Source: JAVBRU01 sp031547595 (lineage in GTDB: Bacteria; Bacillota; Clostridia; Christensenellales; Aristaeellaceae). Taken from it: DNA of 30,395 nt. The notes beneath the pieces are model-generated. The model saw only the letters and a list, made by a program, of their open reading frames with translations. It did no database searches and was not told the origin of the DNA. The stretch is from the NCBI GenBank assembly GCA_031547595.1, contig JAVBRU010000053.1, positions 1 to 30,395 on the forward strand. Reading direction: 5' to 3'. Position 1 is the stretch's first letter, and each line of letters begins with the position of its first letter. This document shows, piece by piece, positions 12,968 through 21,890 of this stretch. Position numbers and translations under genes: made by a program.

Positions 12968-14215
12968 TCAGAGGTGAACAGTCATGCGCCGCGCATCGCC
13001 GCCGCCCGCATAAAAGCTTCTGCGCAGCACATCGCGGTGAAATACCTTCGGCGCTTGCCCTTCGGTTTTTACGATAATATCATAATCGCCAAAGAACAGC
13101 CGTGCGCGGCACAACCCATCGGCATTGGTGGTGTCCTCCACATCCGAATGCCATTCCTTGTTGATCAGCCCATCCAGCGCCTCATACACCGGCTTGATGC
13201 GAAGATCATCCGTCACCAAGCCCGCAGGCGCGTTCAGCCAGCGGTGATCGGTGAAATCAAACCAGGACAGCGCTTCCACCGCCGGATGGCTGAACACCAG
13301 CGTATAAAACTCCCGCGCAAAATCAGCCTGGGAATACAGTTCTTCTTCTGTCTCGGTGAACTGGTTGATCGCCCCGGCGTGGTACTTCATCTCCCCCACC
13401 ACCGTGCCGCTGCACACCGAGCATTCCGGAAAGTGAATCGGCCAGCCAAAGGCCGCAGCCTTGTCCATCACGCGCAGCGTTTCCTCCTGCGTCCACCGGT
13501 CGCAGTGCATGTGGCTTTGCATGCCCAGGATGTCAATGTCCACATCGTTATCGCGCATCTGCTGCAACAGCTGATAGCATTCCTCGCCGTGCACATTCCA
13601 ATCGCCATACAGCAGCTTGGCGTCCGGGCGGTACTGGCGCACCAGCCTTGTGCCAAACTTCATCATCGGGATCGGACCGTACTCGCGCACCCAGCGGGAC
13701 ACCGGGTTGTCGAACCGGTCGTTGACGGTGGTCTCGTTGGCGACGTCAAAAAAATCAAACCGGTCGCCATACAGCTTCATCAAATGATCAATGCGCTGCT
13801 CGTACAGCCCCTTCACATCCTCTGTGTTGCCAATCCAATCCGGGCAGCATTCGTGCCAGATCAGCGCGTGCAGCTTCTTTTTCAGCTGATTTTGCTCCGC
13901 CCAGCGCACCAGGTTGCCGGTGTACGGCTCGGCATACTGGCCGCGCACCGGCTCGTACCAGTTCCAATGGTACGGCACCATGGTGTAGTTGAACAGCTTT
14001 GTAAATTCCTTTGTAAAGGTTTCGTTCATCGCAGGGTCTTTGTACTTTCCATACATATAGCACACCGCGCCAAAGAGGAACTGGTGCTTTTTCATGTGGA
14101 AACTGACGGCGGCGTTTTCCACCGGCTGGCCGTCCTTCATCACAAAAAGCTCCACGTCCGTCATACGCACCTGGCGTATTTTACGCTGCGCGTCTTGTAA
14201 AATCCGGCTGCTCAT
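12968..14215 (-). CDS. GH10 endo-1,4-beta-xylanase, intracellular
   Basis: The 415-residue enzyme has an N-terminal beta-strand segment (about 18-45, VELFVMKDGQPVENAAVSF) and then a GH10 TIM barrel. Recognisable points are WYEPVRGQY (86-94), LHALIWH (115-121), the acid/base Glu161 in FFDVANE, and the nucleophile Glu264 in IHFPE, which replaces the more usual ITELD. It should cleave beta-1,4-xylosidic bonds with retention. There is no signal peptide, so it acts on imported xylo-oligosaccharides. The start ATG 14215 directly follows the TAG of the upstream gene, whose last codons carry the GGAGG site. Last gene of the xylan locus. Confidence 0.92.
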   Translation of the reverse strand: MSSRILQDAQRKIRQVRMTDVELFVMKDGQPVENAAVSFHMKKHQFLFGAVCYMYGKYKDPAMNETFTKEFTKLFNYTMVPYHWNWYEPVRGQYAEPYTGNLVRWAEQNQLKKKLHALIWHECCPDWIGNTEDVKGLYEQRIDHLMKLYGDRFDFFDVANETTVNDRFDNPVSRWVREYGPIPMMKFGTRLVRQYRPDAKLLYGDWNVHGEECYQLLQQMRDNDVDIDILGMQSHMHCDRWTQEETLRVMDKAAAFGWPIHFPECSVCSGTVVGEMKYHAGAINQFTETEEELYSQADFAREFYTLVFSHPAVEALSWFDFTDHRWLNAPAGLVTDDLRIKPVYEALDGLINKEWHSDVEDTTNADGLCRARLFFGDYDIIVKTEGQAPKVFHRDVLRRSFYAGGGDARRMTVHL

Positions 14216-15133
14216 CTATCTTTCCTCCGCCATCTGCGCAAAATATCGCGCCGTTGTAGCCATAAACTTCATAAACTCCGGGCACAGCGCCGGATCGACG
14301 GTGTTCCACACGTTGAAGGTTTCAAAGCTCAGGGTTTTGTTGTAGCCGATGTCTTTCAGCCCCTTCACGAACCGCTGCCAGTCCAATACACCCATGTACG
14401 GCGCCAGGTGCTGATCCTGCCGCCCATCGTTATCGTGGATATGGAAAGCGGAAATCCGGCTGCCCAGCTTCACCATCGCCTGATACACATCAAGGCCGAG
14501 CAGCAGTAGGTGCCCGGTGTCCAGGCAAAAGCCAAACACCTTCTGCCCCGCTATTTTGTTCAGCTCGTCCACCAGCACGCACGCTTCGTCGATATCAGAG
14601 CAGCAGGCGGCATAGATGCGCCCCTTGTTGGAGGAAAACATATTCTCCAGGCAGATGGTGACGCCATATTCCTTGGCTGTGGGCATCAGTGCAGTATAGC
14701 GCTTCAGGTTCTCCTCAATCTCCTGCTCCCGATTCACCTGATATTGATACGGGCGGAAGAAGGGGTGAATCACGAGGTTGCGGCAGCCAATGTAATCACA
14801 GCCAATAATCATTTTGCGCAGCATGTCCACCAGCACATCATTATAGCCCTCGTCATCCGGCGATACCACAAAGCTTGGAAACGGCGCGTGCGCCTGATAG
14901 TTGTCCACACCGTATTTGCGGGCTGCATCCCGCCAAGGATCAAACAGCGGCAGACAATTCCTATCGCTGCCCAGGAACGCAGCGGGAATCTGATGGGCCA
15001 CAATGTCCTTATACGCAATCAGATGGTCGATATTGGCGTCTGCCGCGTCAAAGCCGCTTTCCTTAATCAGCCGGTAAGCACCGTCCAGGCCGTGTTTTTC
15101 CACAATGCCGCCCGTTTGTATTCCAATATTCAT
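14216..15133 (-). CDS. Sugar phosphate isomerase/epimerase-like TIM barrel
   Basis: A 305-residue member of the xylose-isomerase-like TIM barrel superfamily (AP endonuclease 2 family, PF01261). Supporting points are the opening MNIGIQTGGI, CLENMF (metal-ligand Glu), FCLDTGHLLLLG (Asp and His), ISAFHIHDNDGRQDQH and the final LSFETFN. The metal-binding E/D/H/E set is visible. It may epimerise or isomerise a sugar or sugar acid released by the neighbouring glycosidases; the substrate is unknown. The start ATG 15133 has GAGGG 7 nt upstream within the end of the esterase gene. A TTG two codons earlier is less likely. Confidence 0.85.
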   Translation of the reverse strand: MNIGIQTGGIVEKHGLDGAYRLIKESGFDAADANIDHLIAYKDIVAHQIPAAFLGSDRNCLPLFDPWRDAARKYGVDNYQAHAPFPSFVVSPDDEGYNDVLVDMLRKMIIGCDYIGCRNLVIHPFFRPYQYQVNREQEIEENLKRYTALMPTAKEYGVTICLENMFSSNKGRIYAACCSDIDEACVLVDELNKIAGQKVFGFCLDTGHLLLLGLDVYQAMVKLGSRISAFHIHDNDGRQDQHLAPYMGVLDWQRFVKGLKDIGYNKTLSFETFNVWNTVDPALCPEFMKFMATTARYFAQMAEER

Positions 15134-15135
15134 TC

Positions 15136-16107
15136 TCAATCCCTCTGCATCTCCAGCATGAACTGCAGCACATCATCCTCCAGGCCGGGATAGCCTTCGT
15201 GCTTGAAATCAGGGAAAACCCACACGTCCTTTTCGCAGGTCATTTTGTTGTACGCCGCAAACTGCGTGGAGGGCGGGCAAACGGCATCCAGCAGCCCGGT
15301 ATACATGCGCACCTTGGCGCGGATGCGCGGGGCGAGGAATTGATTGTCGATATAGCCCAGCCGCGTGAAAATTTCTTCCTCGCGCAGATGGCGCGGATCG
15401 AAGTGCCGGAAATGCTCGCGCAGCTCTTCATAGGCATTCACATCCTGATCCATTTCCCACACCCGGCGGTAATCGCACAAAAAGGGCATGTGCGGGCATG
15501 CGCGGGCGAGCTTTGGCGTCAGTGCGGCACAGGCCAGCGTCAAGCCACCGCCCTGCGAGCCACCGTAAGCCCCCACTTTCGTTTGATCCACCTTGGGCAT
15601 CGCCATCACGATCCGTGCCAGCTGCGCGGCATCCAGAAACACGCTGCGGTAGTACAGATTGCGCGGGTCAGGATCGTCCAGGCCGCGAATAATGTGCCCG
15701 TGCAGGGTGTTGCCGCCGGTCTTCGTGGTGTCTTCCGACTGGCCGCCCTGGCCGCGACAATCCATCGCCGCCACACAAAAGCCTGCCGCAACCCAGCCAA
15801 GCTTGGAAAAACAGCTGCCGCAGTTGCCCGAATAGCCATGGAACTGCACAACCGCCGGGCAGGGCTTGTCCGCATGGGCAGGCTCCATATAAATGCCATG
15901 CACCCGCGCGTTGCCAACGCCTGTGAAATACAGATCATAGCAGTTCACTCCGGGAATCTCAACCTGGGCCTTTTCCAAGGTGCAGTCCGTCCCCAGCGCT
16001 TCCATCTGCGCAATGGCCTCGTCCCAATACGCGTCAAAATCCGCAGGGCGTTCGTTGCGGCCTTCGTAGGTATAGAGTTTTTGCAGCGGCATATCTAAGA
16101 TTGGCAT
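15136..16107 (-). CDS. axeA: Acetylxylan esterase, AXE1 / cephalosporin-C deacetylase family
   Basis: An alpha/beta hydrolase of 323 residues, typical of carbohydrate esterase family 7, removing O-acetyl groups from xylo-oligosaccharides. The nucleophile Ser184 is in GAYGGSQGGG, Asp274 in YTGLLDAVCPP and His303 in FKHEGYPG. The family-typical RGQGGQS is at 118-124. The start ATG 16107 is preceded by AAGGAGG; a longer frame upstream runs into non-coding sequence and the GH30 gene and is rejected. There is no signal peptide, so it is cytoplasmic. It lies after a probable terminator and a LacI-like half-palindrome, so this three-gene tail (esterase, isomerase, GH10) may be expressed separately. 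Confidence 0.93.
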   Translation of the reverse strand: MPILDMPLQKLYTYEGRNERPADFDAYWDEAIAQMEALGTDCTLEKAQVEIPGVNCYDLYFTGVGNARVHGIYMEPAHADKPCPAVVQFHGYSGNCGSCFSKLGWVAAGFCVAAMDCRGQGGQSEDTTKTGGNTLHGHIIRGLDDPDPRNLYYRSVFLDAAQLARIVMAMPKVDQTKVGAYGGSQGGGLTLACAALTPKLARACPHMPFLCDYRRVWEMDQDVNAYEELREHFRHFDPRHLREEEIFTRLGYIDNQFLAPRIRAKVRMYTGLLDAVCPPSTQFAAYNKMTCEKDVWVFPDFKHEGYPGLEDDVLQFMLEMQRD

Positions 16108-16147
16108 GCCAGTACCTCCTTTTGTTGGTACCTCAAAATTCGCCATA

Positions 16148-16161
16148 GAAAACGCATTTTC
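16148..16161. promoter_or_regulatory. Operator-like repeat GAAAACGCATTTTC
   Basis: An inverted repeat GAAAA-N4-TTTTC lies 41 nt before the esterase start. It resembles the AAAACGTTTT palindromes upstream of the transporter genes and could be a second site for the local LacI-family repressor. No clear promoter hexamers were found beside it. Confidence 0.35.
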
Positions 16162-16177
16162 CTGCAAATGATGGCGT

Positions 16178-16217
16178 AATAAAAGAAGCTGCACCCCGGC
16201 TGCCCGCCAAGATGCAG
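16178..16217 (-). terminator. Probable terminator after the GH30 gene
   Basis: On the minus strand CTGCATC pairs with GGTGCAG (one G-U pair) around a GC-rich loop and is followed by CTTCTTTTATT. It starts 12 nt past the GH30 stop codon. Partial termination here would lower expression of the three downstream genes relative to GH30. Confidence 0.5.
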
Positions 16218-16229
16218 TTGACTGATTCT

Positions 16230-17570
16230 TTATGCAATCACGCAGGTAGCGATTGTATTCGCCTTCAGCATGATGGGACACACCTGATCGTTCAGGCGCA
16301 GATGGAACGCAATATCCTGCGCGGTGGGGTTCATCAGCACTGCGGCCAGGCTGCCGTCCAGGTTCACCGCAGCGGTGCACTCCAGGTTTTGCGTGAATTT
16401 AGAATATCCAATGCGCTTCGCGCCGGGCAGAAGATACTTGCTAAAATGACCGATATAGTGGTAGGAGAGCCGTTTTTCCCACGTGCCGGTGGCAAGGTCG
16501 CAAATAATCGGCGCATCGCAGTAGTTGCCCACATGGTTGGGCCCGCCTTCCTGATCAAGGGCAATGTTCCAATCGATAAAAGTGTCCAGGCCGTGGTTGA
16601 TGCCGCCGATGATTTCATGGGCATACATCTTCGCATTGCTCAGCTGGTTTTGATTCTTTACCACCAGATATTCAACGCAGGCCTCCGAAAACACAAGGCG
16701 CTTATCGGGATACTTGCGCTTGATCAAATCCAACGCCTCAAAATGATCGCCGCTATACCAATGCACGGCCACGCCCTCTACCAGCGCATCCATTTGCGCA
16801 TCGGCAATCACTTCCTTGGCGCGGTCATAAGCCCGCTCTTTGTTGTGATCCCAGATCAGCAGCCCGATATCGGTCAATCCCTCGGCCTTCATGATGGGTG
16901 CCAGATGATCGCGGATGAACACGCGCTCCTGCTCACTGGAGAAAATGCACGAATCCCACGTTTGCACAGCCTTGGGCTCGTTTTGCACAGACAAAAGGCT
17001 GATGTCAAAGCCCATATCGCGGTACGCACGGAGAGTCATGCACAGATACCTGGCCCATAGATCATAGTGTTCTGGCTTTAAATAACCGCCGTGATCGCGG
17101 TCTGCATTGGTTTTCATAAACTCCGGCGGCGACCAGGGTGTCAACATCAGCGGCACAGTCTTGCCATATGTCCGGTTTGCATCGCGAATCAGGGGCAGCA
17201 CATATTTTTCCGCCTCGGACAGAGAAAATGTCTTTAGTGCCGTATCCCCATCCGCAATTGCGCAGTAATGCCGGAGCGAAAAATCGCAGCTGTCGATATG
17301 CGAGCGCGCCAGCGTGTAGTGAAGCCCGTCTTTGCCGTAATACGCGTCCAGGATCGCCTGCCTGTCTTCCGGGGCAATCTTGGAAAGCACATAGCCCGAA
17401 GACTCCGTCAGCGCGCCGCCAAAGCCGTGGAGGGTCTGGAAAGTCGCGTCCGGGTACAGGTTGACGAGCCCTTTTTCGATGCCATTGACGTCCGGCACAA
17501 ACTGGAGAGATTGGACGTCGGTTCTCACCTGATTGTTTTCGTAGTAGGTCGTAATAAGCTGAACGTTCAT
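16230..17570 (-). CDS. GH30 family glycoside hydrolase
   Basis: The 446-residue protein is a TIM barrel followed by a C-terminal beta domain, the normal GH30 layout. Motifs: HGFGGALTESS (48-58), MLTPWSPPEFMK (142-153), acid/base Glu198 in SVQNEPKAVQTWDSC, and nucleophile Glu296 in LVFSEACVEY. GH30 includes glucosylceramidases, beta-1,6-glucanases, beta-xylosidases and glucuronoxylanases. The long WDSC variant is closer to the glucosylceramidase/beta-glycosidase branch than to xylanase C, so I do not name the substrate. It has no signal peptide. The start ATG 17570 follows AAAGGAG by 7 nt. It follows the LacI gene by 27 nt. Confidence 0.92.
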   Translation of the reverse strand: MNVQLITTYYENNQVRTDVQSLQFVPDVNGIEKGLVNLYPDATFQTLHGFGGALTESSGYVLSKIAPEDRQAILDAYYGKDGLHYTLARSHIDSCDFSLRHYCAIADGDTALKTFSLSEAEKYVLPLIRDANRTYGKTVPLMLTPWSPPEFMKTNADRDHGGYLKPEHYDLWARYLCMTLRAYRDMGFDISLLSVQNEPKAVQTWDSCIFSSEQERVFIRDHLAPIMKAEGLTDIGLLIWDHNKERAYDRAKEVIADAQMDALVEGVAVHWYSGDHFEALDLIKRKYPDKRLVFSEACVEYLVVKNQNQLSNAKMYAHEIIGGINHGLDTFIDWNIALDQEGGPNHVGNYCDAPIICDLATGTWEKRLSYHYIGHFSKYLLPGAKRIGYSKFTQNLECTAAVNLDGSLAAVLMNPTAQDIAFHLRLNDQVCPIMLKANTIATCVIA

Positions 17571-17597
17571 AAAGCTGCTCCTTTAGGTAACCAATAA

Positions 17598-18590
17598 TTA
17601 TCTGGCACAGCAGGAGTTTCTGATCACCAAACGCCCGTCGATCTTCACAACACGTCCGTGCGTCTGGTCATGCAAAAGCTTCATCAGCTGTTCAATGGCG
17701 ATCACGCCCTGATTTTCAAAGCTGGTATGGATGGTGGTGATGGCCGGGGTCAAAAGCTCGCACACACCAATATCGTCGCAGCCAATCACACTCACATCCT
17801 CCGGCACGCGGATGCCCTCGTCCTTCAGCGCCTCGATACAGCCAATAGCGCTCAAGTCGTTGGAGGCAAATATGGCGTCTGGCAGCCTTTTTCCCGCGCG
17901 GATAAAGCGCTTCATTTCGCGGTAAGCCGCGTCCCGTTCAAACAGGCCATAGAGCAGGTTGTCCTCGTCAAAGTCAACATCCGCATCGGCCATGGCCTTC
18001 AAAAAGCCGTTATAGCGCTGAATGCTGTCGTAGTTGTTTTCCAGACCATACATGTGCATGATGTTGCGGTGCCCGAGGCTGAGCAGGTATTGAGTGGCCA
18101 GCTCGCCCTCACGGAAGGAATCAAAAATGACAGAAGATATCGTTTCATGCTCCATTTCCTGATCGAGGAACACCACCGGGCAGCCGGAGGATTGGATGGT
18201 TTCCATCAGTTCGCTGGTCATGCGGTCGTACAAAATCACGCCGCCGTCTACGCGTCTGCCAATCAGATTGTTGATGATGGTGGAAGGCTGGTTGATGATA
18301 TAAATATATAGTTCATAGCCATGCTTTACGCATTCAAAATGCATGGTATCGGCCAATACGCCATAGAACGACCCCGACATGGACGTGATGAACAAACCAA
18401 TGGCCTTGGTCTCCTTGGAGCGGAGGTTCTGGCCGTTCTGGTTCGGGATATAGTTCAGCCTTTTCGCAGCGGAAAGCACCTGCTCGCGCGTTTGCGGATG
18501 CAGCACATCCTGATTGCGGAAGGCGTTTGAAACAGTGGCGATGGACACCCCCGCTTCCCGTGCGACGTCCTTGATGGTTGCCTTTTTCAT
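17598..18590 (-). CDS. LacI-family transcriptional regulator
   Basis: A 330-residue repressor. The helix-turn-helix at about 4-25 (TIKDVAREAGVSIATVSNAF) is followed by the hinge helix (VLSAAKRLNYIPNQNGQNLR). A periplasmic-binding-protein-like sugar sensor domain covers about 60-328. It is embedded in the xylan locus between GH5 and GH30, so it probably controls this locus in response to an imported sugar. The palindromes centred on AAAACGTTTT upstream of the first permease gene have the CG-centred form that LacI-family proteins bind, and are its likely operators. Confidence 0.93.
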   Translation of the reverse strand: MKKATIKDVAREAGVSIATVSNAFRNQDVLHPQTREQVLSAAKRLNYIPNQNGQNLRSKETKAIGLFITSMSGSFYGVLADTMHFECVKHGYELYIYIINQPSTIINNLIGRRVDGGVILYDRMTSELMETIQSSGCPVVFLDQEMEHETISSVIFDSFREGELATQYLLSLGHRNIMHMYGLENNYDSIQRYNGFLKAMADADVDFDEDNLLYGLFERDAAYREMKRFIRAGKRLPDAIFASNDLSAIGCIEALKDEGIRVPEDVSVIGCDDIGVCELLTPAITTIHTSFENQGVIAIEQLMKLLHDQTHGRVVKIDGRLVIRNSCCAR

Positions 18591-18609
18591 GGGTGTTGCT
18601 CCGTTTCGG

Positions 18610-20253
18610 TTACAAATTCACATCTTTGCTACTGGCCGTGATGACCGCTTCCACTTCCACGCGGCCCGCCTCGACTTCCAGACGAATCACGGATTTTGCT
18701 GCCGTGTTCATGCGCAGGCTGCCGATATACTGCGCATCGAGAAGGCCGCCCAGTGTGAAGCGCCCCAGCAGCTCCTCGTCCTGATAAATCAGAAGCGTGG
18801 ACAGCGCCGCGCTGTAGCACGCAATCTCAATGCGAGACTGCGCCGTCAAATCGTAAAAGGTATAGCAGGCAAATTCCTTTTCTTCAAGAGCCAGCACGTA
18901 GCGCTTGAATAGACACTCAAAGCCATAGTCCTGCCGGTAATCGGGGAATTTTTCCACGATTTCCATGCCGGTGCTGCGGCGATACGCGGGCGGGGAAACA
19001 ATTTCACGACTGCACTGATAGGATACACCATTTCCCCCTATTTCGTCAAAGTCTGTGCCGCGCAGCGTGCAGCCGGGGGTTCTGAACACATGAGCGGTGA
19101 GGTCGGCGTTGATATCGCAGTTGCGTAGCAGCATATTCTCCAAATACTTATCCATCAGCTTCTGCGCCGCCACATAGCCCGGGTGCGCGCCACCATGAAA
19201 ATATGCGATCAGCTTATCCCAGCCCTCCGGCTGTATGACCGAGCAGGGCGAGTTGAGGCAGTTCATTTTCTTCCACGGCCACAGGTTATAGCCAATGTGC
19301 AGCTCCGCAGCAAGCGGATACATCGCCGCAAACCATTCGGGCACGCTCTCGCCGGTTTCGCCCAGCCACAAGGGGCAGTTCAGCCGCTTTGCGGCATCGA
19401 TGAACTCCTGATACGCACTGATATCGGGCAACACGCCATAGCGGTGAAAGTGCAGCACCATCTTATCGTCATACACTTCGTCAAAGATATCCGTGGTGGA
19501 TGCCCAGTAGTGCCCTTCCAGAGTGATGAGATGCTTTTGATCGATCCGGCGGATGGCCGCAATGGTATCTTTGTAAAAGGCTTTCAGCCTGGGCAGGAGA
19601 TATAGTAAGTCCGTATCGCCTTCAAAGCGAACAGGACGGATTGGCTCGTTCAGCAAGTCGTAACCGCCGACAATCCAGCGGTCTTTATACCGCTGCGCCA
19701 GCTTTTCCCACAGGGCAATGCCCTTGTCGTAGCATGCCTGATCCACAAACAGCCGCGGCACATCGTCAATACAGTCGTCAATATTGGCGCCTGTTTGCCC
19801 GCCGGGTGCGCCGTGCAGATCAATAAAGGCATATATGCGGTGCTTTTCACACCAGTCAATGCACTTGTCCAGCCATTCAAAGCCCGTATCCACCCATTTG
19901 AGCCCCGGCCCCTCCTCCAGGAAAAGCCGCGCATTGATGGGGATGCGCACGGAGTTGTAGCCCATTTTCGCCATGAGCTTGATGTCGTCTTCGGTGATAT
20001 AGTTTTCCAAAAAGCGCGGCCAGAAGGTTGCCGCGTAAGCCTTGCCGCACAGTTCTTCCACGCCCAGCTCGATCCGGCGCGGACGGTCGAAGCGGTCTGC
20101 CCCGTTGCTTCGCCACATGTATCCTTCGCACAAAAGCCAATTGCCCAAGCCCCAGCCTGCCAGGATAATCTCTTCGCCCGCCTGGTTGATGATCCTGCGC
20201 CCATCGACATCCAGGAAACCGTTGACGCGGTGTATGGACAGCTCTGCCTTCAT
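18610..20253 (-). CDS. GH5-family glycoside hydrolase with C-terminal beta domain
   Basis: The 547-residue protein has a GH5 TIM barrel over about 10-370: GWGLGNWLL (33-41), MGYNSVRIPIN (97-107), DLHGAPGGQ (145-153), acid/base Glu203 in YDLLNEP and nucleophile Glu299 in LWLGETGE. A C-terminal part of about 150 residues is predicted beta-rich and may be an accessory or sugar-binding domain. The exact substrate (xylan, glucan or mannan) cannot be told. There is no signal peptide. ATG 20253 is chosen because AGGGGGG lies about 8 nt upstream; ATG 20259 is too close to it. It follows the solute-binding-protein gene across a strong hairpin. Confidence 0.88.
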   Translation of the reverse strand: MKAELSIHRVNGFLDVDGRRIINQAGEEIILAGWGLGNWLLCEGYMWRSNGADRFDRPRRIELGVEELCGKAYAATFWPRFLENYITEDDIKLMAKMGYNSVRIPINARLFLEEGPGLKWVDTGFEWLDKCIDWCEKHRIYAFIDLHGAPGGQTGANIDDCIDDVPRLFVDQACYDKGIALWEKLAQRYKDRWIVGGYDLLNEPIRPVRFEGDTDLLYLLPRLKAFYKDTIAAIRRIDQKHLITLEGHYWASTTDIFDEVYDDKMVLHFHRYGVLPDISAYQEFIDAAKRLNCPLWLGETGESVPEWFAAMYPLAAELHIGYNLWPWKKMNCLNSPCSVIQPEGWDKLIAYFHGGAHPGYVAAQKLMDKYLENMLLRNCDINADLTAHVFRTPGCTLRGTDFDEIGGNGVSYQCSREIVSPPAYRRSTGMEIVEKFPDYRQDYGFECLFKRYVLALEEKEFACYTFYDLTAQSRIEIACYSAALSTLLIYQDEELLGRFTLGGLLDAQYIGSLRMNTAAKSVIRLEVEAGRVEVEAVITASSKDVNL

Positions 20254-20274
20254 GGTCATTTCCCCCCTTGTAGG

Positions 20275-20311
20275 GCTATCGGCAACCGGGGCGTGCCCGG
20301 TTGCCGATAGC
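20275..20311 (-). repeat. 16-bp perfect hairpin between solute-binding-protein and GH5 genes
   Basis: GCTATCGGCAACCGGG (20275-20290) pairs exactly with 20296-20311 around a 5-nt loop. It starts 16 nt past the stop of the solute-binding-protein gene and ends just before the GH5 ribosome site. No T-run follows. It probably protects the 3' end of the transporter message or lowers read-through, giving more binding protein than enzyme, as is known for sugar transporter operons. Confidence 0.7.
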
Positions 20312-20327
20312 AAACGCATTTTGGTTA

Positions 20328-21857
20328 TTACTTATCGTAGCCGTATTCCGCGCAATAGTCAAGCCACTGCTCGGTATAGCCGGCGCGCACGACATCGATG
20401 CCGGCGGCGGTGCACTTGGTGCGGAATTCTGCCACAGCAGCGTCCACGTCATCCACAAGACCTGCCTGCAGAGGCGCAAGGTACTGGCGCATCACGTTGG
20501 CCAGCGCAGCACGCTCCGCCTGATAATCGCTGTAGTCTTCGCTGAAGCCGCCATAGATGGCAACGTTGGGATACTTGGTGGTTGCGCCCTGCGCAGCATA
20601 CTTGTCAAACATCGCCTGCAGCTCGATATCGGTCTTCTGCATGAGCTTATATTCGGTGTTGCGAAGGTTCCAGGTGTTGAAGTTCTCATAGGTGAAACGG
20701 GTATCCTTGATGTCTTCGTACAGGCCATCCGCATCGATGTTGTAGTGAGTGCCTTCGAGGCCGCACTGCACAAGCTTGTTCATGGTTTCATCGGTGAGGA
20801 AATAGTCCAGCACCATCATGGCGCGCTCGGGATACTTGCTGCCGCGTACGATGGCGGTGGCATTCTGGGTGGCGTGGCCGGGATAGATGGCATTGGTCAC
20901 TTCGCCATAAGCGACATATTCGCTGCGCCAGTCTTCGTGGCCGTCGGTGGCAAAGTCTTTATTGGCGGTGATCTGCTTCTGGGGGTTCATGCCGGAAACC
21001 TGCGCAATGCAAAGGCCATTACGGTAGGCTTCGCTGTTGTTGGTGTCGCTCAGCGCGCTCTTGGACCAGAAGCCCATGTCCGCCCAGCGCTTGAGCAGCT
21101 TGCAGTCTTCCACAAAATCATCGGAGAACCAGTAGTCGTACACTTCCGAAGGGGTCTCATAGTTGGAGGCAAGGCCGTAGTTGAGGCCGTTGCGGTCTAC
21201 CCACGGATACTTGATGTTCAGCATTTCGGCAGCGTCAAAGCCAATGCGGAAACCGCCCTGGGCTTCTTCAGCCGTCACGCGCAGAATGGGCTGGTTGGGT
21301 TCGTTGTCCTTGACGCCCTTGAAGTAGGCTTCGATGTTCTCAAGGGAGTTGGGCACGGGCAGGTCATACTTGACGCGAAGGTCTTCGCGGTAGGTGATGC
21401 CAATGGGCACATACTCCGGCCATGCATTGGGGATGGCATACAGGTCGCCATTCACGCGGCACATGTTCAGCGTGTCTTCGCTGATCAGCGCCACGATGCC
21501 GGGGGCATACTGCAGAAGGTCGTCCATCTCCAGGAACGCGCCGGCAGCGGCATTCACGCCGTAGTTCAGCCAGTTGGCCACGTAGATCATGTCCACGCCG
21601 CCGGAAATCAGCTGGTTGGCATACTTCTGCTGAAAGTCCGTCCAGGTGGAGAACTGGAAATCGATGGTCGCATTGAATTTCTCAATCAGGATCTCGTTGA
21701 TGGCAGCTTCCACCAGTTCTTCGTCCTTGGGCGCATCGCCCATCACAAAGAAGACCAGGTTGGCGCGTTCGCTCGTGTCCACTTCGCCCAGGGCGATCAT
21801 CGGCAGGAGCAGGCAGACGGTGATGACAACGCACAGCAGTTTGACCAGATGTTTCAT
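20328..21857 (-). CDS. Sugar ABC transporter substrate-binding protein (YtcQ/LplA type)
   Basis: A 509-residue extracellular solute-binding protein family 1 member. The N-terminal signal sequence, MKHLVKLLCVVITVCLLLPM, ends at about IALG; no clear lipobox cysteine is visible, which is unusual for a monoderm binding protein. The mature part has the two-lobe pattern (NLVFFVMGDAPKDEELVEAA, GGVDMIYVANWLNYG) and ends with TKCTAAGIDVVRAGYTEQW, as in DUF3502-type proteins. TAGGAGGG precedes the ATG at 21857. It delivers an oligosaccharide to the two permeases encoded just upstream; given the enzymes nearby, a xylo-oligosaccharide is likely. Confidence 0.92.
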   Translation of the reverse strand: MKHLVKLLCVVITVCLLLPMIALGEVDTSERANLVFFVMGDAPKDEELVEAAINEILIEKFNATIDFQFSTWTDFQQKYANQLISGGVDMIYVANWLNYGVNAAAGAFLEMDDLLQYAPGIVALISEDTLNMCRVNGDLYAIPNAWPEYVPIGITYREDLRVKYDLPVPNSLENIEAYFKGVKDNEPNQPILRVTAEEAQGGFRIGFDAAEMLNIKYPWVDRNGLNYGLASNYETPSEVYDYWFSDDFVEDCKLLKRWADMGFWSKSALSDTNNSEAYRNGLCIAQVSGMNPQKQITANKDFATDGHEDWRSEYVAYGEVTNAIYPGHATQNATAIVRGSKYPERAMMVLDYFLTDETMNKLVQCGLEGTHYNIDADGLYEDIKDTRFTYENFNTWNLRNTEYKLMQKTDIELQAMFDKYAAQGATTKYPNVAIYGGFSEDYSDYQAERAALANVMRQYLAPLQAGLVDDVDAAVAEFRTKCTAAGIDVVRAGYTEQWLDYCAEYGYDK

Positions 21858-21890
21858 ACGAACCCTCCTACAAAATAGATTTGATGTGAT

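Noticed and set aside
12923..14200. A 425-codon plus-strand reading frame opposite the GH10 gene
   Set aside because: It is an antisense shadow of a gene with clear GH10 catalytic motifs. The translation has a His/Arg/Ala-rich composition unlike a real protein and there is no ribosome site.
16108..16380. N-terminal extension of the acetylxylan esterase
   Set aside because: It would read through the terminator hairpin and into GH30. The family length and the AAGGAGG site both place the start at 16107.
20301..21878. A 525-codon plus-strand reading frame opposite the solute-binding-protein gene
   Set aside because: The minus strand has a signal peptide, a family match and a ribosome site. The plus frame is open only because the GC-rich coding strand avoids codons that read as stops in antisense.
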